The translations under genes and the position numbers were made by a program. The notes under the pieces were generated by a model, which saw only the letters and a program-made list of their open reading frames with translations, was not told where the DNA came from and searched no databases. A DNA stretch of 64,000 bases from Borrelia sp. RT5S (GTDB lineage: Bacteria > Spirochaetota > Spirochaetia > Borreliales > Borreliaceae), in the NCBI RefSeq assembly GCF_021165755.1, contig NZ_CP088936.1, positions 62,001 to 126,000 on the forward strand, in the 5' to 3' direction. Below are positions 9,107 through 18,726 of this stretch, piece after piece (the stretch's first letter is position 1; every line of letters begins with the position of its first letter).

Positions 9107-10497
9107 ATACAATAATATTACTTTTAAGTTTAACAGCAAGTCTATTATATTCTCAAAGTAACATTGAGTACGGCTTCTCTTACATAATCAATGCAAAAGA
9201 CAAAGATGAAAATCTTAAAGGAGGAATTGAAAAAACTCTAGATAAAATCTATGGGACAATAAATGAACATGTTGTTAATGACAATGACAAGGATTTTATC
9301 AGAAATCTCTACATACACCAGCATATAATAAGCAAAGAAAAAGAAATTAGCAGTCTTAGAGAAGAAATGGATAAAAAAAGACTTAAAAATTCAATAAGTT
9401 CAAGAGAAGAAAATAACACAGAAATAAAGATCAACGATCTTAGGCAAGATATTGACAATATTAAAATTAAACAAAAAAACCTTGAAGAGTATCTTAGTAA
9501 TTTAAAGAAAATGAAAGCAAAATACAAGAAAATAAAAGAAAAAGTCAACTTATCAAATTTGAACTCAGAATTTTTAATAAGTGAAGAACTGTTTTTTATG
9601 AACTATATTAATTTTAAAAGAGTAGAAAAATATTATATTCTTGAAATTAATAACGTCAAACCTACGGGAGTTAAGGTTAAAAGAGAAGTTTTCAAATTGT
9701 CATCATCCGTTGATGAGATTGCGCACAGGATAGCCGAACTTAGTCTTGAAGAAATATTGGGAAGAGAATTTATCAGAATTAGGATAAACGTCCTAAATAA
9801 TCTGGATGCCAAAATATATATAAACGAAAAATTTGTATCAAAAGGGATATACAACGATGATATATTCGATATTTCGGAGTTAGAAAAAAAAGAAATTAAC
9901 ATTCACATTACAAGCGCCTCTTTTAAACCCCATTCAGCAAATGTAAAGGTAAAAAACGGAGACAAAATTAACTTAAATGTTAGTTTACAAAAAGAAAACT
10001 CTAATAAAATATTAGTAACCAGTAATGTAGAGTCTAGAGTATTTAGGAAGGGAATATTTATAGGAGAGACCCCACTTGAGATTGAGGAGCCTAAAGAAAT
10101 AGAGTCTATTTTACTTCAGGCTGAAGGATACAAAAACATGTTTAAATTACTAAAAAAAGAGGATAAAGAAATACATGTAGAAATGCTGAGAGATAATAAA
10201 AGCAAACTTATTGTTGCCAGAGACCTATTTTATATAAACCTTGGCGTTTTCACACTAAGCTTAATAGGCACTGTATTTGCAGGTACTCTGTACAGTGAAT
10301 CATCAGAGCTTTACAATATGGCATCAGACCACCTCATTAGCAAAAAAATAACACCACAGGACCTATATAATGCAAAATCAGAACAAATGGTTATGACATT
10401 TTTATTAGGCACAGGCATAACCTTATCTATCGGTAGTTTTATCCCACTAGTAATCCATTTGGTGAAATATATTCAAGAAGCCAGCGAAGGTGAATAA
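9088..10497 (+). CDS. Exported PEGA-like protein with coiled coil and C-terminal membrane anchors
   Basis: A 469-residue protein starting at GTG 9088 inside the end of prfB (19-nt overlap). Residues 1-23 form a signal peptide ending LLYSQS. A lysine/glutamate-rich coiled coil spans about 85-160. Two PEGA-like beta units follow at about 225-300 and 305-365 (INEKFVSKGIY, VFRKGIFIGETPLEI). Two hydrophobic segments at about 380-400 and 430-455 suggest anchoring in a membrane. PEGA modules bind surface or cell-wall ligands in other bacteria; the role here is unknown. It corresponds to BB0075. Confidence 0.75.
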   Translation: MEKFKLNTIILLLSLTASLLYSQSNIEYGFSYIINAKDKDENLKGGIEKTLDKIYGTINEHVVNDNDKDFIRNLYIHQHIISKEKEISSLREEMDKKRLKNSISSREENNTEIKINDLRQDIDNIKIKQKNLEEYLSNLKKMKAKYKKIKEKVNLSNLNSEFLISEELFFMNYINFKRVEKYYILEINNVKPTGVKVKREVFKLSSSVDEIAHRIAELSLEEILGREFIRIRINVLNNLDAKIYINEKFVSKGIYNDDIFDISELEKKEINIHITSASFKPHSANVKVKNGDKINLNVSLQKENSNKILVTSNVESRVFRKGIFIGETPLEIEEPKEIESILLQAEGYKNMFKLLKKEDKEIHVEMLRDNKSKLIVARDLFYINLGVFTLSLIGTVFAGTLYSESSELYNMASDHLISKKITPQDLYNAKSEQMVMTFLLGTGITLSIGSFIPLVIHLVKYIQEASEGE

Positions 10498-10536
10498 ATT
10501 ATTGTAAAATTTATGAAGAAACAGGAGGATGGGGTT

Positions 10537-11382
10537 TTGGGCATTTTTAAGAAGATAAAGAACCTATTCAAAGATCAAAAGGAAGAAAAGATACTTAAAA
10601 ATCTGGAAGATATCCTACTAGAAGCTGATATTAAAAGTGATATAGTAATTGAGATAATGGGAATAGTCAAAAAAATGAAAGTTAAAGGAGAATCTGAGAT
10701 AATTTTTAAACTGAAAGAGTTATTGAAAGGCTATATAAACCAAGAACCCCTTAATTTAGCGAATGAGACTTTAAATATATTATTAATCGTTGGAGTAAAC
10801 GGTGTTGGAAAGACTTCAAGTATTATTAAACTTGCAAACAAACTTAAGATTGAGGGCCAGAGTGTATTAATAGCGGCAGCAGACACCTTCAGAGCAGCTG
10901 CAATAGAACAAATAAAAATACAGAGTGAAAAAATTGGCATTAAAGTAGTGTCTCAAATCCAAGGCAGCGATGCGGCAGCAGTGATATTTGACAGCATTTC
11001 AAGTGCAAAGGCTAAAAATCATGATACCTTGCTCATTGATACTGCAGGAAGGCTCCAAAACAAGGATAATTTAATTAAGGAACTTCAAAAAATGGATAAT
11101 GTAATTAAGAAGCAAATAGCTCACACAAACGCTAACTATAAAAAAATACTGGTAATAGACTCTACCTCTGGAAAGAATACAAGCAACCAAGCAGAAATAT
11201 TTAACAAGGCAATAGAAATTGATGGCATCATAGCCACAAAGTTTGACTCATCCTCTAGAGCTGGTGGAATAATAAACATTTCAAAGTTATTTAGAAAACC
11301 AATATATTTCTTTACATATGGAGAAGAAGTAGATCATATCAAAGAATTTAATATTGATGAATACTTCGATAAACTACTATGA
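10537..11382 (+). CDS. ftsY: Signal recognition particle receptor FtsY
   Basis: The SRP-receptor GTPase, which brings SRP-bound ribosomes to the membrane translocon. I place the start at TTG 10537 (281 residues) because an aggagg site lies at 10523-10528, 8 nt before it. The ATG at 10513 in the same frame would put that site inside the gene. The NG domain is complete: G1 GVNGVGKTSS, DTFRAAA, G3 DTAGR, G4 TKFD and RAGGII near the end. The acidic A domain of E. coli FtsY is missing, as in many bacteria. The stop overlaps the next gene by 4 nt. It corresponds to BB0076. Confidence 0.93.
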   Translation: MGIFKKIKNLFKDQKEEKILKNLEDILLEADIKSDIVIEIMGIVKKMKVKGESEIIFKLKELLKGYINQEPLNLANETLNILLIVGVNGVGKTSSIIKLANKLKIEGQSVLIAAADTFRAAAIEQIKIQSEKIGIKVVSQIQGSDAAAVIFDSISSAKAKNHDTLLIDTAGRLQNKDNLIKELQKMDNVIKKQIAHTNANYKKILVIDSTSGKNTSNQAEIFNKAIEIDGIIATKFDSSSRAGGIINISKLFRKPIYFFTYGEEVDHIKEFNIDEYFDKLL

Positions 11383-12425
11383 CAAACAAGGCATTAATAC
11401 TATTTTTAATATTTTCAATTCCCTCATACGGAAAGAACTATTTTTTATCAGATGTATTTTTTAATCAATATCAAGAGATATACGAAATCCCAGAAACAGG
11501 GTTTTATATTGAATATGAAAAAATCCACGAGACAGAAAAATTCAGTCTCTTTAAAGACCTACAACTAATAAAGTATAAAACAAAAGAAATAATAGAAGAT
11601 ACTCAGAGGGTAGTACACTACAATGAAAAAGAAATCAAAATAAAGGAAGAAACATATGACAATTTACATAATAAAATACAGGAAATGAGGTATAGCAATA
11701 AGGGAATAATACTTGAATCTATAAAGTACTTTTATAAAAATAACGATTTAATTTATAAAGAAATTAAATTTCTAAATCAAGAGCCGAGAAAACTACAGTA
11801 TATGAGAAACACCGATGGAAAACTTTTAAAAATAACCGGATCGAATTTTCAAGTTTGGAATTACGACATCAATGGAGAAATAAAATCAACATACTTTGAC
11901 ATAAACAAATCTAGTGCAAAAGCAATAAAATATGACGAAAACAAAAACCACCTAGAAAGCGTAATAACAACCGACAATAAAATAAAATCTAGAGAAAAAA
12001 ATCAATACATGGAAGATGAAACAATAAATACAGTTGAAGAAGGAGATATAAAAACTATATCCAAATACAAAGGAAGTAACTTAATGAAGAGAGAAGTGTA
12101 CAAAAACGACTCAATAATTAAGGTAAGTGATTTTGAATATAACGCGTCTGGATTCATTACGATAGAAAATGTGACTGTAAAAGAAAAAAAAAAGGAGTAC
12201 AATACTAGAACAGAATATGAGTATGAATATGATAATAAATTAAAGTTGAAAAGAATTTATGAAGATGACTTAATATCATTAAAAATTGAATACTTTGGTG
12301 AGAATGAGTATGAACAAGAAATGTACTACGGCGGAAAGGCTATCTTTAAAGTAAGATATAAAGATGACAAAGTTATTGAAGAGGTGAATCACAATATTAC
12401 CAGAGACGGCAATGAAGCTAGATAA
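11379..12425 (+). CDS. Exported hypothetical protein, repetitive beta-rich
   Basis: A 348-residue protein with an N-terminal signal peptide (hydrophobic residues 5-16, then PSYGKN). The rest is charged and built of repeated short beta strands with motifs like YDINGE, YDENKN, YEYEYDNKLK and EYFGENEYEQ, resembling YD-repeat or MORN-like proteins. I do not recognise a family. It starts ATGA-coupled to ftsY and overlaps the following LolC-like gene by 14 nt. That makes it a likely member of the LolCDE operon, with a possible periplasmic or envelope role (inference). It corresponds to BB0077. Confidence 0.65.
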   Translation: MTNKALILFLIFSIPSYGKNYFLSDVFFNQYQEIYEIPETGFYIEYEKIHETEKFSLFKDLQLIKYKTKEIIEDTQRVVHYNEKEIKIKEETYDNLHNKIQEMRYSNKGIILESIKYFYKNNDLIYKEIKFLNQEPRKLQYMRNTDGKLLKITGSNFQVWNYDINGEIKSTYFDINKSSAKAIKYDENKNHLESVITTDNKIKSREKNQYMEDETINTVEEGDIKTISKYKGSNLMKREVYKNDSIIKVSDFEYNASGFITIENVTVKEKKKEYNTRTEYEYEYDNKLKLKRIYEDDLISLKIEYFGENEYEQEMYYGGKAIFKVRYKDDKVIEEVNHNITRDGNEAR

Positions 12426-13659
12426 ATTATTATTAAAAAGACTAATACTGGATGAGAGAAATAGCCTGTCGCTTACTGTCGTAATAATACTGAGTATAGT
12501 GCTTGGTCAGGTACTCATTATTATCATAATATCAATAATGAATGGGTTTCAAGATGACTTTTTTACAAGTGTATCCGCTTTGGAAAGTGGAAATTTAAAA
12601 ATTGAAGGTAAATTAAATGAAGAAGAACTTGGTCATCTTAAGAAGATTCAAGAAATAATCCATATCAACAAAATATATGAGACACAGGGAATCGGAATTG
12701 AAAATTACTACTATCCAAGTATTTTAAATATCATCGCTATTGATACAAGAGATGTCATAAAGGATGAGAATTTTCTTCTTCTGACGGGTCTTGAAAAATT
12801 TGAACTTGAACTTAATGAAGATGAAATCATAATAGGAGATGTGCTTTCTTACAACCTAGGACTATCTGAGGGTGATCTGATAGGATTAATAGTAAGTGAT
12901 GAAATACAGAATATTAAAACATTAAAGGACCAAATCAAACATTTTAAAATAAAATCCGTCTTTAAAAGCGATTATTCAAAAATTAACGAATCCACAGTAT
13001 TTATAAACATTAACTACTTTTACAGAAAAGGGATTATAAAAGATTCAGACATCAGTTATCAAGTAAAAACACTAAACCTATATCCAAGTCCAAAATTAAT
13101 AAATGATATAGAAAATATCAATCCAAACATAAAATTTAAAACATGGAACGAATACAATAAAGAACTCTATAAGGCGCTAAAAATAGAGAAAAACACAATG
13201 CTCATAATTTTAACATGCATATTTCTTGTTATTGCCGTTAATACATATTATTTACAAAAAAGAATACTGATAAACAAAAGCAAATCAATCTCAATACTAT
13301 TATCTATTGGTCTTAAAACTCAAAAGATTAGGCAAATTTTTCTAATTCACTCAGCGATAATTTGCATTATAGGTAGTATTATTGGCCTTATTGCAGGTAT
13401 TCTTATATCATTAAACATTAATGAAATACTAAATTTAATAGATCTCCTGATAAACAGTTTAATCAATGCTGTTAACTACCTATTAAACTTAAAAGTGCAA
13501 ACTGTTGAGATCAAAATAGTGAAAAATATCATTACTCCTAAAATATTCTCAAGCGATTTACTATTTACATCTTCTTTTGCTTGTTTCTTTACAATGTACT
13601 CAAGCTTTAGGTTAACAACAAAGATTAAATACATCCAGAAAGTAAATGGGGCCATATAG
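12412..13659 (+). CDS. LolC/LolE-type ABC transporter permease
   Basis: A 415-residue inner-membrane permease of the MacB/FtsX-LolCE family. Membrane segment 1 lies at about 20-42 and is followed by ISIMNGFQDDF, close to the LSVMNGFE motif of LolC/LolE. A periplasmic domain follows (about 43-260), then three C-terminal membrane segments (about 262-282, 305-335 and 375-395). With the ATPase and second permease downstream it should extract lipoproteins from the inner membrane for sorting, which matters in a lipoprotein-rich spirochaete. It abuts the ATPase gene with no gap. It corresponds to BB0078/79 by order. Confidence 0.82.
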   Translation: MKLDKLLLKRLILDERNSLSLTVVIILSIVLGQVLIIIIISIMNGFQDDFFTSVSALESGNLKIEGKLNEEELGHLKKIQEIIHINKIYETQGIGIENYYYPSILNIIAIDTRDVIKDENFLLLTGLEKFELELNEDEIIIGDVLSYNLGLSEGDLIGLIVSDEIQNIKTLKDQIKHFKIKSVFKSDYSKINESTVFININYFYRKGIIKDSDISYQVKTLNLYPSPKLINDIENINPNIKFKTWNEYNKELYKALKIEKNTMLIILTCIFLVIAVNTYYLQKRILINKSKSISILLSIGLKTQKIRQIFLIHSAIICIIGSIIGLIAGILISLNINEILNLIDLLINSLINAVNYLLNLKVQTVEIKIVKNIITPKIFSSDLLFTSSFACFFTMYSSFRLTTKIKYIQKVNGAI

Positions 13660-14340
13660 ATGACAAACATACTAACTATAAAAGAAATACACAAAACGTA
13701 CATCAAAAATAAAACAAAGATAAAAGTGATAGAAAATTTAAGCATAAACGTAAAAAGTGGAGACTTTATTTCCATTCAAGGAAAAAGCGGATGCGGGAAA
13801 TCAACACTTTTTAACATCATATCAGGAATTGATAAGATGGATTCAGGTGAAATAATATCTTGTGGAATTTCTTTAAAAGGCGCAAATGAAAAAACACTAA
13901 GTTTTTACAAAAATAAAAAAATAGGTCTTGTTTTTCAAAATCATAATTTAATTGATGAATTTAATGTGCTTGAAAATATCATTTTACCTAAAATAATTGA
14001 AGGACAAGATCACTTTGAGACAATAAATAGAAAAGCTCTAAATTTAATGAGAATATTGGAAATAGATTTAAGAGCAGAACATTACCCTTCAGAACTTTCG
14101 GGGGGAGAGGCGCAAAGAGTAGCGATTGCTAGAGCATTAATAAATGAACCAAATATGATATTATGCGATGAACCTACTGGTAACCTGGATATTAACACCG
14201 CAAAGACAGTTGAATCTCTATTAATAGATACTGCTAAAAAATTTAGAAAAACATTAATTCTAGTTAGTCATAATCTAGAATTTGCCAATAAGGCAGATGT
14301 AAAATACGAGCTTAAAGAAAAGAAATTGAAGAGAATATGA
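13660..14340 (+). CDS. lolD: LolD-type ABC transporter ATP-binding protein
   Basis: A 226-residue ABC ATPase of the LolD/MacB class. All motifs are present: Walker A GKSGCGKST, Q-loop VFQNHNLI, signature LSGGEAQRVAIARAL, Walker B MILCDEPTGNLD, and the H-loop LVSHN. It powers the two flanking FtsX-type permeases, giving a LolC-D-E complex that releases lipoproteins from the cytoplasmic membrane. It begins directly after the stop of the upstream permease and overlaps the downstream one by 4 nt. It corresponds to BB0080. Confidence 0.9.
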   Translation: MTNILTIKEIHKTYIKNKTKIKVIENLSINVKSGDFISIQGKSGCGKSTLFNIISGIDKMDSGEIISCGISLKGANEKTLSFYKNKKIGLVFQNHNLIDEFNVLENIILPKIIEGQDHFETINRKALNLMRILEIDLRAEHYPSELSGGEAQRVAIARALINEPNMILCDEPTGNLDINTAKTVESLLIDTAKKFRKTLILVSHNLEFANKADVKYELKEKKLKRI

Positions 14341-15596
14341 TGCATCCCAATATTAAAGAACTTGCAAAAATAGCATATATAATCTTTATAAATTCAACAA
14401 ACAAAAAGGCATTAATTGGTTCTGGGGTATCTTTAAGTTTAGTAATGATTCCTCTAATTATTGTTTATTACATGTCAACTAGTATCATGAACTCAACAAT
14501 AAACAAATACATTGAAAGTGAAGGGTTTTCTTTACAGATTGAACACAACGAAACTCAAAAGTATGAACTTCTTAAAGAAAGATTAGAAAAATTTAAAAAA
14601 GAACATCAGTATGATCATACATTAAGATACTTTTTTGAAAAAAGAACCTATGGAATAATTGGGAACCTAAAAAAACAAGGAGCCTTAATAAGAGCAGTGG
14701 AGCCCAGATTCATTGACGAAAATAGGCATATAAAATTAGTAGATGGAAAGAAAAGTTTAAAACAGGATGAAATAATAATATCGAGACAAATCAAAGAGAA
14801 ACTTGATCTGAATATAAACGAACCTATCTACGTAATGGTACCCAATAGTAAGCACCAAAGAACATTACCTAGAGTAAAACAGTTTAATATATCTGGCATC
14901 GTTGAAACAGGATTAAGAGAAATTGACAAAAACTTAGTTTTCATATCGCTACAAGATTCACACATAATGGCAGAGGAATTTTCTAAAGGCATCATGGGAC
15001 TATCCCTTAACTTCACTACTAAAGAACAAATTGGTGACTTAAAGGAAGTTCTTGCAAAAGAATTTACAGAATATAGAATCAAAACATTTTATGAACTTTA
15101 CTTTAACAAATACATGAATCTAGAAACCAGCAAAAAACTATTATTGTTCATAATGGCATTTATTGTAATATTTGCAAGTATCAATATATCCTCATCTCTT
15201 TGTATGTTAATACTTGAAAACAAAAAGAAAATTGCAATATTTAAATCAATTGGAATGAATAATTTAAGTCTTAAAATGATATTTATACTAATAGCCCTCG
15301 TTTTAAGCTTCATATCTTGCATCATGGGAATAATCATTGGCAACTACATAACCATTAATATCGAATATCTAATCAATATGATAGACATCATTACTAATAT
15401 AATTTCAAAAATAATATTTGGAGTTGAAAATACGGAACTTTTAAGCTCTGAATATCACATCTCTGAATTTAACGTTCAGATAAGCATAAAATTTAGCCTA
15501 ATTGTCCTAGTGTCCTATACCCTATTAAGCATTGCAACAACACTCATTCCCTTAAACATCATTTCAAAGCTTAAAGAAAAAGAAATTCTGAGGTAA
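14337..15596 (+). CDS. LolE/LolC-type ABC transporter permease
   Basis: A 419-residue permease with the same plan as the upstream one. One membrane segment lies at about 27-50, a large periplasmic domain runs to about 260, and three C-terminal segments lie at about 265-290, 315-345 and 385-410. The LILENKKKIAIFKSIGM motif before the third segment is typical of FtsX-like permeases. It probably forms the heterodimer partner of the first permease. The two differ clearly in sequence, so they are not a recent duplication. It ends 22 nt from the convergent gene. It corresponds to BB0081. Confidence 0.82.
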   Translation: MMHPNIKELAKIAYIIFINSTNKKALIGSGVSLSLVMIPLIIVYYMSTSIMNSTINKYIESEGFSLQIEHNETQKYELLKERLEKFKKEHQYDHTLRYFFEKRTYGIIGNLKKQGALIRAVEPRFIDENRHIKLVDGKKSLKQDEIIISRQIKEKLDLNINEPIYVMVPNSKHQRTLPRVKQFNISGIVETGLREIDKNLVFISLQDSHIMAEEFSKGIMGLSLNFTTKEQIGDLKEVLAKEFTEYRIKTFYELYFNKYMNLETSKKLLLFIMAFIVIFASINISSSLCMLILENKKKIAIFKSIGMNNLSLKMIFILIALVLSFISCIMGIIIGNYITINIEYLINMIDIITNIISKIIFGVENTELLSSEYHISEFNVQISIKFSLIVLVSYTLLSIATTLIPLNIISKLKEKEILR

Positions 15597-15618
15597 ATCT
15601 TTTACTTACGACTAAAAA

Positions 15619-16908
15619 TTAACTTGAATACACATTAACAATCTTAATGGAAGATAACTCTTCTTTAATATTAGGATAGATCTCTGCTGGGAAAATAGTC
15701 TTTAATACAAAATTTTGCCTGGTATGTTTCTTAAGAGAAGAATTTGATTCAGAAATTAATCTTCGTCGCAAAGATCTAATAGTCAAACCTCCCTTATTAA
15801 GATAAGCAATCTCAACTTCCAAACTTTTAATATCATCTTTTAAGTTATTAAACACCTCTATTAAAGAATTTGCCTCATAAATTCCAAAAGATTGTTTGAA
15901 ATAACTTCCAAGATATTTAAAACTTAAAATTGAAGAATCTGTGTTTAAATTAAAACCAGAAATATTGTCAATTCCACTAAAAAATTCAACCAAAAAAATA
16001 TCAAGAACTATCCTTTTGGGGTGCCCTTTAATCTCTCTAGAAATGTTACATACAAAATCAAGTGGAACGTACACCCCTCTGCCCCATCTATTAGGCAAAT
16101 CACTTATCCTTTCAAAAACTTTACTCAACATGGGTTTATTCAAATCATCATAAACAGTAACACCATAAGAAATTTTTTTAATAGGTTCTTTATTCGAAAT
16201 AACCCCTGCTTTCAACTGATAAGAATGCGCATCTTCAAAAACTAATACCTTGGCCCCCTCAACTTCAACATGGTATAAAGCATAAGGGTCTGAGGCAAGA
16301 CTAGCAGATTCAACGACTAAATCAGACGCCCTTGTAATGGAAGGCAATCCCTGTTTTATGACGGTCTCCGGTACTTCTTCCTGTTCTCTGCCAAAATTCT
16401 CCTCCCCACCAATAAAAGAATGTGCCATTGTATACGTGAAAAAAGAGACAATACCTATTAATACAAGACCCAACAATAATACTAGTATTATATGTTTAAA
16501 TTTTATATTCTCATCATAAGAGCTTAAGTCAACTCCCCCCGCTATTCCAAATTCCCTGGCTTGTAATCCTACATGTACTAATCTGTTGTTTCCGTTTCCA
16601 TTATTCAATTTTCTCACAACTTTCTCATAAAGATTTAAAAACGAAGTAAACATGTTCTTATTATGAAAGGCATACAAGTATATATCCTCGAGTTCTTTTA
16701 AAGCAGAATTCAATTGCCCCCCCTGTTCTAATCTTTGTGCTCTATCATATCCCCTAGAAAAATGTACTCTAATATTTTCAATATCATTATCAGACAAATC
16801 CGCCCGTAAAATAATATCTCTCATACTCTTTTCTCTTAATACCCTACTCCTATACTTACTTAACCTAGATAAATAAATCTTAATTCGTTCTTCAGAAGTC
16901 TTACTCAT
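15619..16908 (-). CDS. Uncharacterised single-pass membrane protein
   Basis: A 429-residue protein I do not recognise. Residues 1-135 are cytoplasmic and helical, with a repeat-like region around 60-110. One strong membrane segment (about 138-162) is followed by a C-terminal part (about 165-429) expected outside the cytoplasmic membrane. That part contains beta-rich stretches (ALYHVEVEGAKVLVFEDAH, ISYGVTVYDDLNKPM). It overlaps the end of the upstream small gene by 8 nt, so the two are co-translated. No catalytic motif is seen. It corresponds to BB0082. Confidence 0.7.
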   Translation of the reverse strand: MSKTSEERIKIYLSRLSKYRSRVLREKSMRDIILRADLSDNDIENIRVHFSRGYDRAQRLEQGGQLNSALKELEDIYLYAFHNKNMFTSFLNLYEKVVRKLNNGNGNNRLVHVGLQAREFGIAGGVDLSSYDENIKFKHIILVLLLGLVLIGIVSFFTYTMAHSFIGGEENFGREQEEVPETVIKQGLPSITRASDLVVESASLASDPYALYHVEVEGAKVLVFEDAHSYQLKAGVISNKEPIKKISYGVTVYDDLNKPMLSKVFERISDLPNRWGRGVYVPLDFVCNISREIKGHPKRIVLDIFLVEFFSGIDNISGFNLNTDSSILSFKYLGSYFKQSFGIYEANSLIEVFNNLKDDIKSLEVEIAYLNKGGLTIRSLRRRLISESNSSLKKHTRQNFVLKTIFPAEIYPNIKEELSSIKIVNVYSS

Positions 16909-17218
16909 TATCCTCTAACTCATCAACCTTCTTTAAAAGCCAATAAGCAATATTCTTAGCGGTATCTTTTGTAATAGAAATTCCAACGAAAGAATTTATT
17001 AAAATCACCCTTTCCTTAGAGCCCTTCGGCCCTCCAGATATTTCTTCCAACGCTCCTTCTTTAGTCTTAGTAAACACAATCTCCTCAGGTATTTCTGTGG
17101 ATTCAAAAACAAGATCACAAAAAATCTCTCCAGTATTAGTTACATTCCCATAAATATTATTAACAGGTACTAACTTATAATCCTCAGCCTTCTCAAACTT
17201 ATAAATCATTTCTTTCAT
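16901..17218 (-). CDS. Small conserved hypothetical protein (DUF3467-like layout)
   Basis: A 105-residue soluble, beta-rich protein. The order of elements (IYGNVTNTGEIFCDLVFES, then ERVILINSFVGISIT, then a C-terminal helix) loosely resembles DUF3467 proteins, but this is weak. A TATAAT box on the minus strand (17234-17229) lies only 10 nt before the ATG at 17218, so the transcript would have a very short leader. An internal ATG at 17209 is the alternative start. It is coupled to the downstream membrane protein by an 8-nt overlap. It corresponds to BB0083. Confidence 0.65.
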   Translation of the reverse strand: MKEMIYKFEKAEDYKLVPVNNIYGNVTNTGEIFCDLVFESTEIPEEIVFTKTKEGALEEISGGPKGSKERVILINSFVGISITKDTAKNIAYWLLKKVDELEDNE

Positions 17219-17228
17219 AACAACACGA

Positions 17229-17234
17229 ATTATA
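17229..17234 (-). promoter_or_regulatory. -10 box upstream of the small gene at 17218
   Basis: TATAAT read on the minus strand, 10 nt before the ATG. No convincing -35. If used, the mRNA would be nearly leaderless. Confidence 0.45.
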
Positions 17235-17304
17235 ACATAAAGATATACTCAAAATATAAAAGCTGAAGTCCACCCCCGCCTTAAAAGTAAAATACCAATT
17301 GCAA

Positions 17305-17317
17305 AATGATTCTCATT
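17305..17317. promoter_or_regulatory. Fur/PerR-box-like palindrome upstream of sufS
   Basis: AATGA-TTC-TCATT, an inverted repeat of 5 bp arms with a 3-bp centre, 25 nt before the sufS -10 box and so about over its -35 region. It resembles the core of Fur-family operators. Borrelia encodes a Fur/PerR-family regulator (BosR). Chance occurrence in AT-rich DNA is possible. Confidence 0.4.
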
Positions 17318-17342
17318 ATAAAAATAAAATAATAAATAGTGT

Positions 17343-17348
17343 TATAAT
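17343..17348 (+). promoter_or_regulatory. -10 box of sufS
   Basis: A consensus TATAAT, 54 nt before the preferred start ATG 17403. No good -35 is visible; the Fur-like palindrome covers that area. Confidence 0.5.
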
Positions 17349-17402
17349 CTTTAAAACAAAGCCTTTCATTTTAGAATGAGTGAGCAAGGAAGCTTTTTAA
17401 AG

Positions 17403-18671
17403 ATGAAACTTAATCAAATAGGCGATACAAACAAAAAAGCTAAAATTCTGAGGAAAGATTTTCCCATTTTAAATAAAACTGTAAATGATAAGCAAATTAT
17501 CTATTTCGATAACGCTGCCACTTCTCAAAAACCACAAAATGTAATTTTATCTGAGGTTGAATTCTATGAAAATTACAATGCAAATGTGCATAGAAGTGGT
17601 CATGCACTTGCAATTCAATCCAGCCTAAAAATAGAAGAGACAAGAAAACTTGTAAAAAAATTTATTAATGCAGAATCTAGTGAAAATATAATATTTAATT
17701 CTGGGACAACAGATGGAATAAATACAGTGGCAAATTCATTACTTTTTTCAAAAATTTTAAAAGAAGATGATGAAATTATTGTAACAACTCTTGAGCACAA
17801 CAGTAATTTGCTCCCTTGGGTTAATATTACTAAATATCTAAATCTAAAAATCAAGCTTGCAAGATTCAACGAAATGGGCCTTATTCTACCCTTGCAAATA
17901 AAAGGCCTAATTACAGATAAAACTAAAATTATTGCTATATCGGGTATAAGCAATATGCTGGGTACTACTCAAGATCTAGAAGAGATTGGAAAAATTGCTA
18001 GGGAAAATAAAATTATCTTTTTTGTGGATGCGGCTCAAATGGCACCCCATACAGAAATAGATGTGCGTAAAATAAACTGTGACTTTTTAGTATTTTCAGG
18101 ACACAAAATGCTTGCTCCAACAGGAGTAGGAGTACTATATATATCCAATAAAATTATAAATAAACTCAATAGCTCCAAAATAGGCGGCAATACCATAGAA
18201 GATGTTTTTATAGAAAATGAAGATATTTCCTTTAAGCCTCTTCATCCACCAAATAAATTCGAATCAGGAACACCTAATATTGCAGGCATAATTGGTCTTG
18301 GCAAAGCAATAGAATACATTAATAGTATTTCAATGAAATTTATTAAAGATCATGACGAGGAGCTCATTAAATACTGCGTTGAAAAATTAGGAGAAATCGA
18401 TGAAGTTGAATTTCTCCTAAATCAAAATATTAAACGAAAAGCAATAATATCATTTACAATAAAAGATATCCACTCACATGACATTGAAACATATCTTGAT
18501 ACAATGGGAATTGCAATCCGAGCTGGGAGAATTTGTTCCTACCTTGCATTCCTCTCAGAAAACATAAAAAAAAATCATCTCTTACGGCTGAGCCTCTATT
18601 TTTATAACACAAAAGAAGAAATTGATACTTTTATACTTTCTCTGAAAAGAACAATAAAGGAATTTAGCTAA
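17403..18671 (+). CDS. sufS: Cysteine desulfurase, SufS type
   Basis: A PLP enzyme that takes sulfur from cysteine for Fe-S cluster or other sulfur transfer. I prefer ATG 17403 (422 residues) because aaggaag lies 10 nt before it; ATG 17376 has no ribosome site. SufS motifs: YFDNAATSQKP near the N-terminus, the PLP lysine in FSGHKMLAPTG, ESGTPNIAGIIGLG, and the catalytic cysteine in AGRICSYLAF, equivalent to the GHHC loop. It stands 55 nt before the sufU-like gene. No SufB, C or D scaffold is nearby. It corresponds to BB0084 (annotated nifS). Confidence 0.9.
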   Translation: MKLNQIGDTNKKAKILRKDFPILNKTVNDKQIIYFDNAATSQKPQNVILSEVEFYENYNANVHRSGHALAIQSSLKIEETRKLVKKFINAESSENIIFNSGTTDGINTVANSLLFSKILKEDDEIIVTTLEHNSNLLPWVNITKYLNLKIKLARFNEMGLILPLQIKGLITDKTKIIAISGISNMLGTTQDLEEIGKIARENKIIFFVDAAQMAPHTEIDVRKINCDFLVFSGHKMLAPTGVGVLYISNKIINKLNSSKIGGNTIEDVFIENEDISFKPLHPPNKFESGTPNIAGIIGLGKAIEYINSISMKFIKDHDEELIKYCVEKLGEIDEVEFLLNQNIKRKAIISFTIKDIHSHDIETYLDTMGIAIRAGRICSYLAFLSENIKKNHLLRLSLYFYNTKEEIDTFILSLKRTIKEFS

Positions 18672-18726
18672 ATGCTTTCCAAGAATCACCATTGATTTAA
18701 TTAACTAAACCCCTTAAAATTGAGCT

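Noticed and set aside
10513-10536. ATG 10513 as ftsY start
   Set aside because: The aggagg site at 10523-10528 is inside this extension and is well spaced for TTG 10537.
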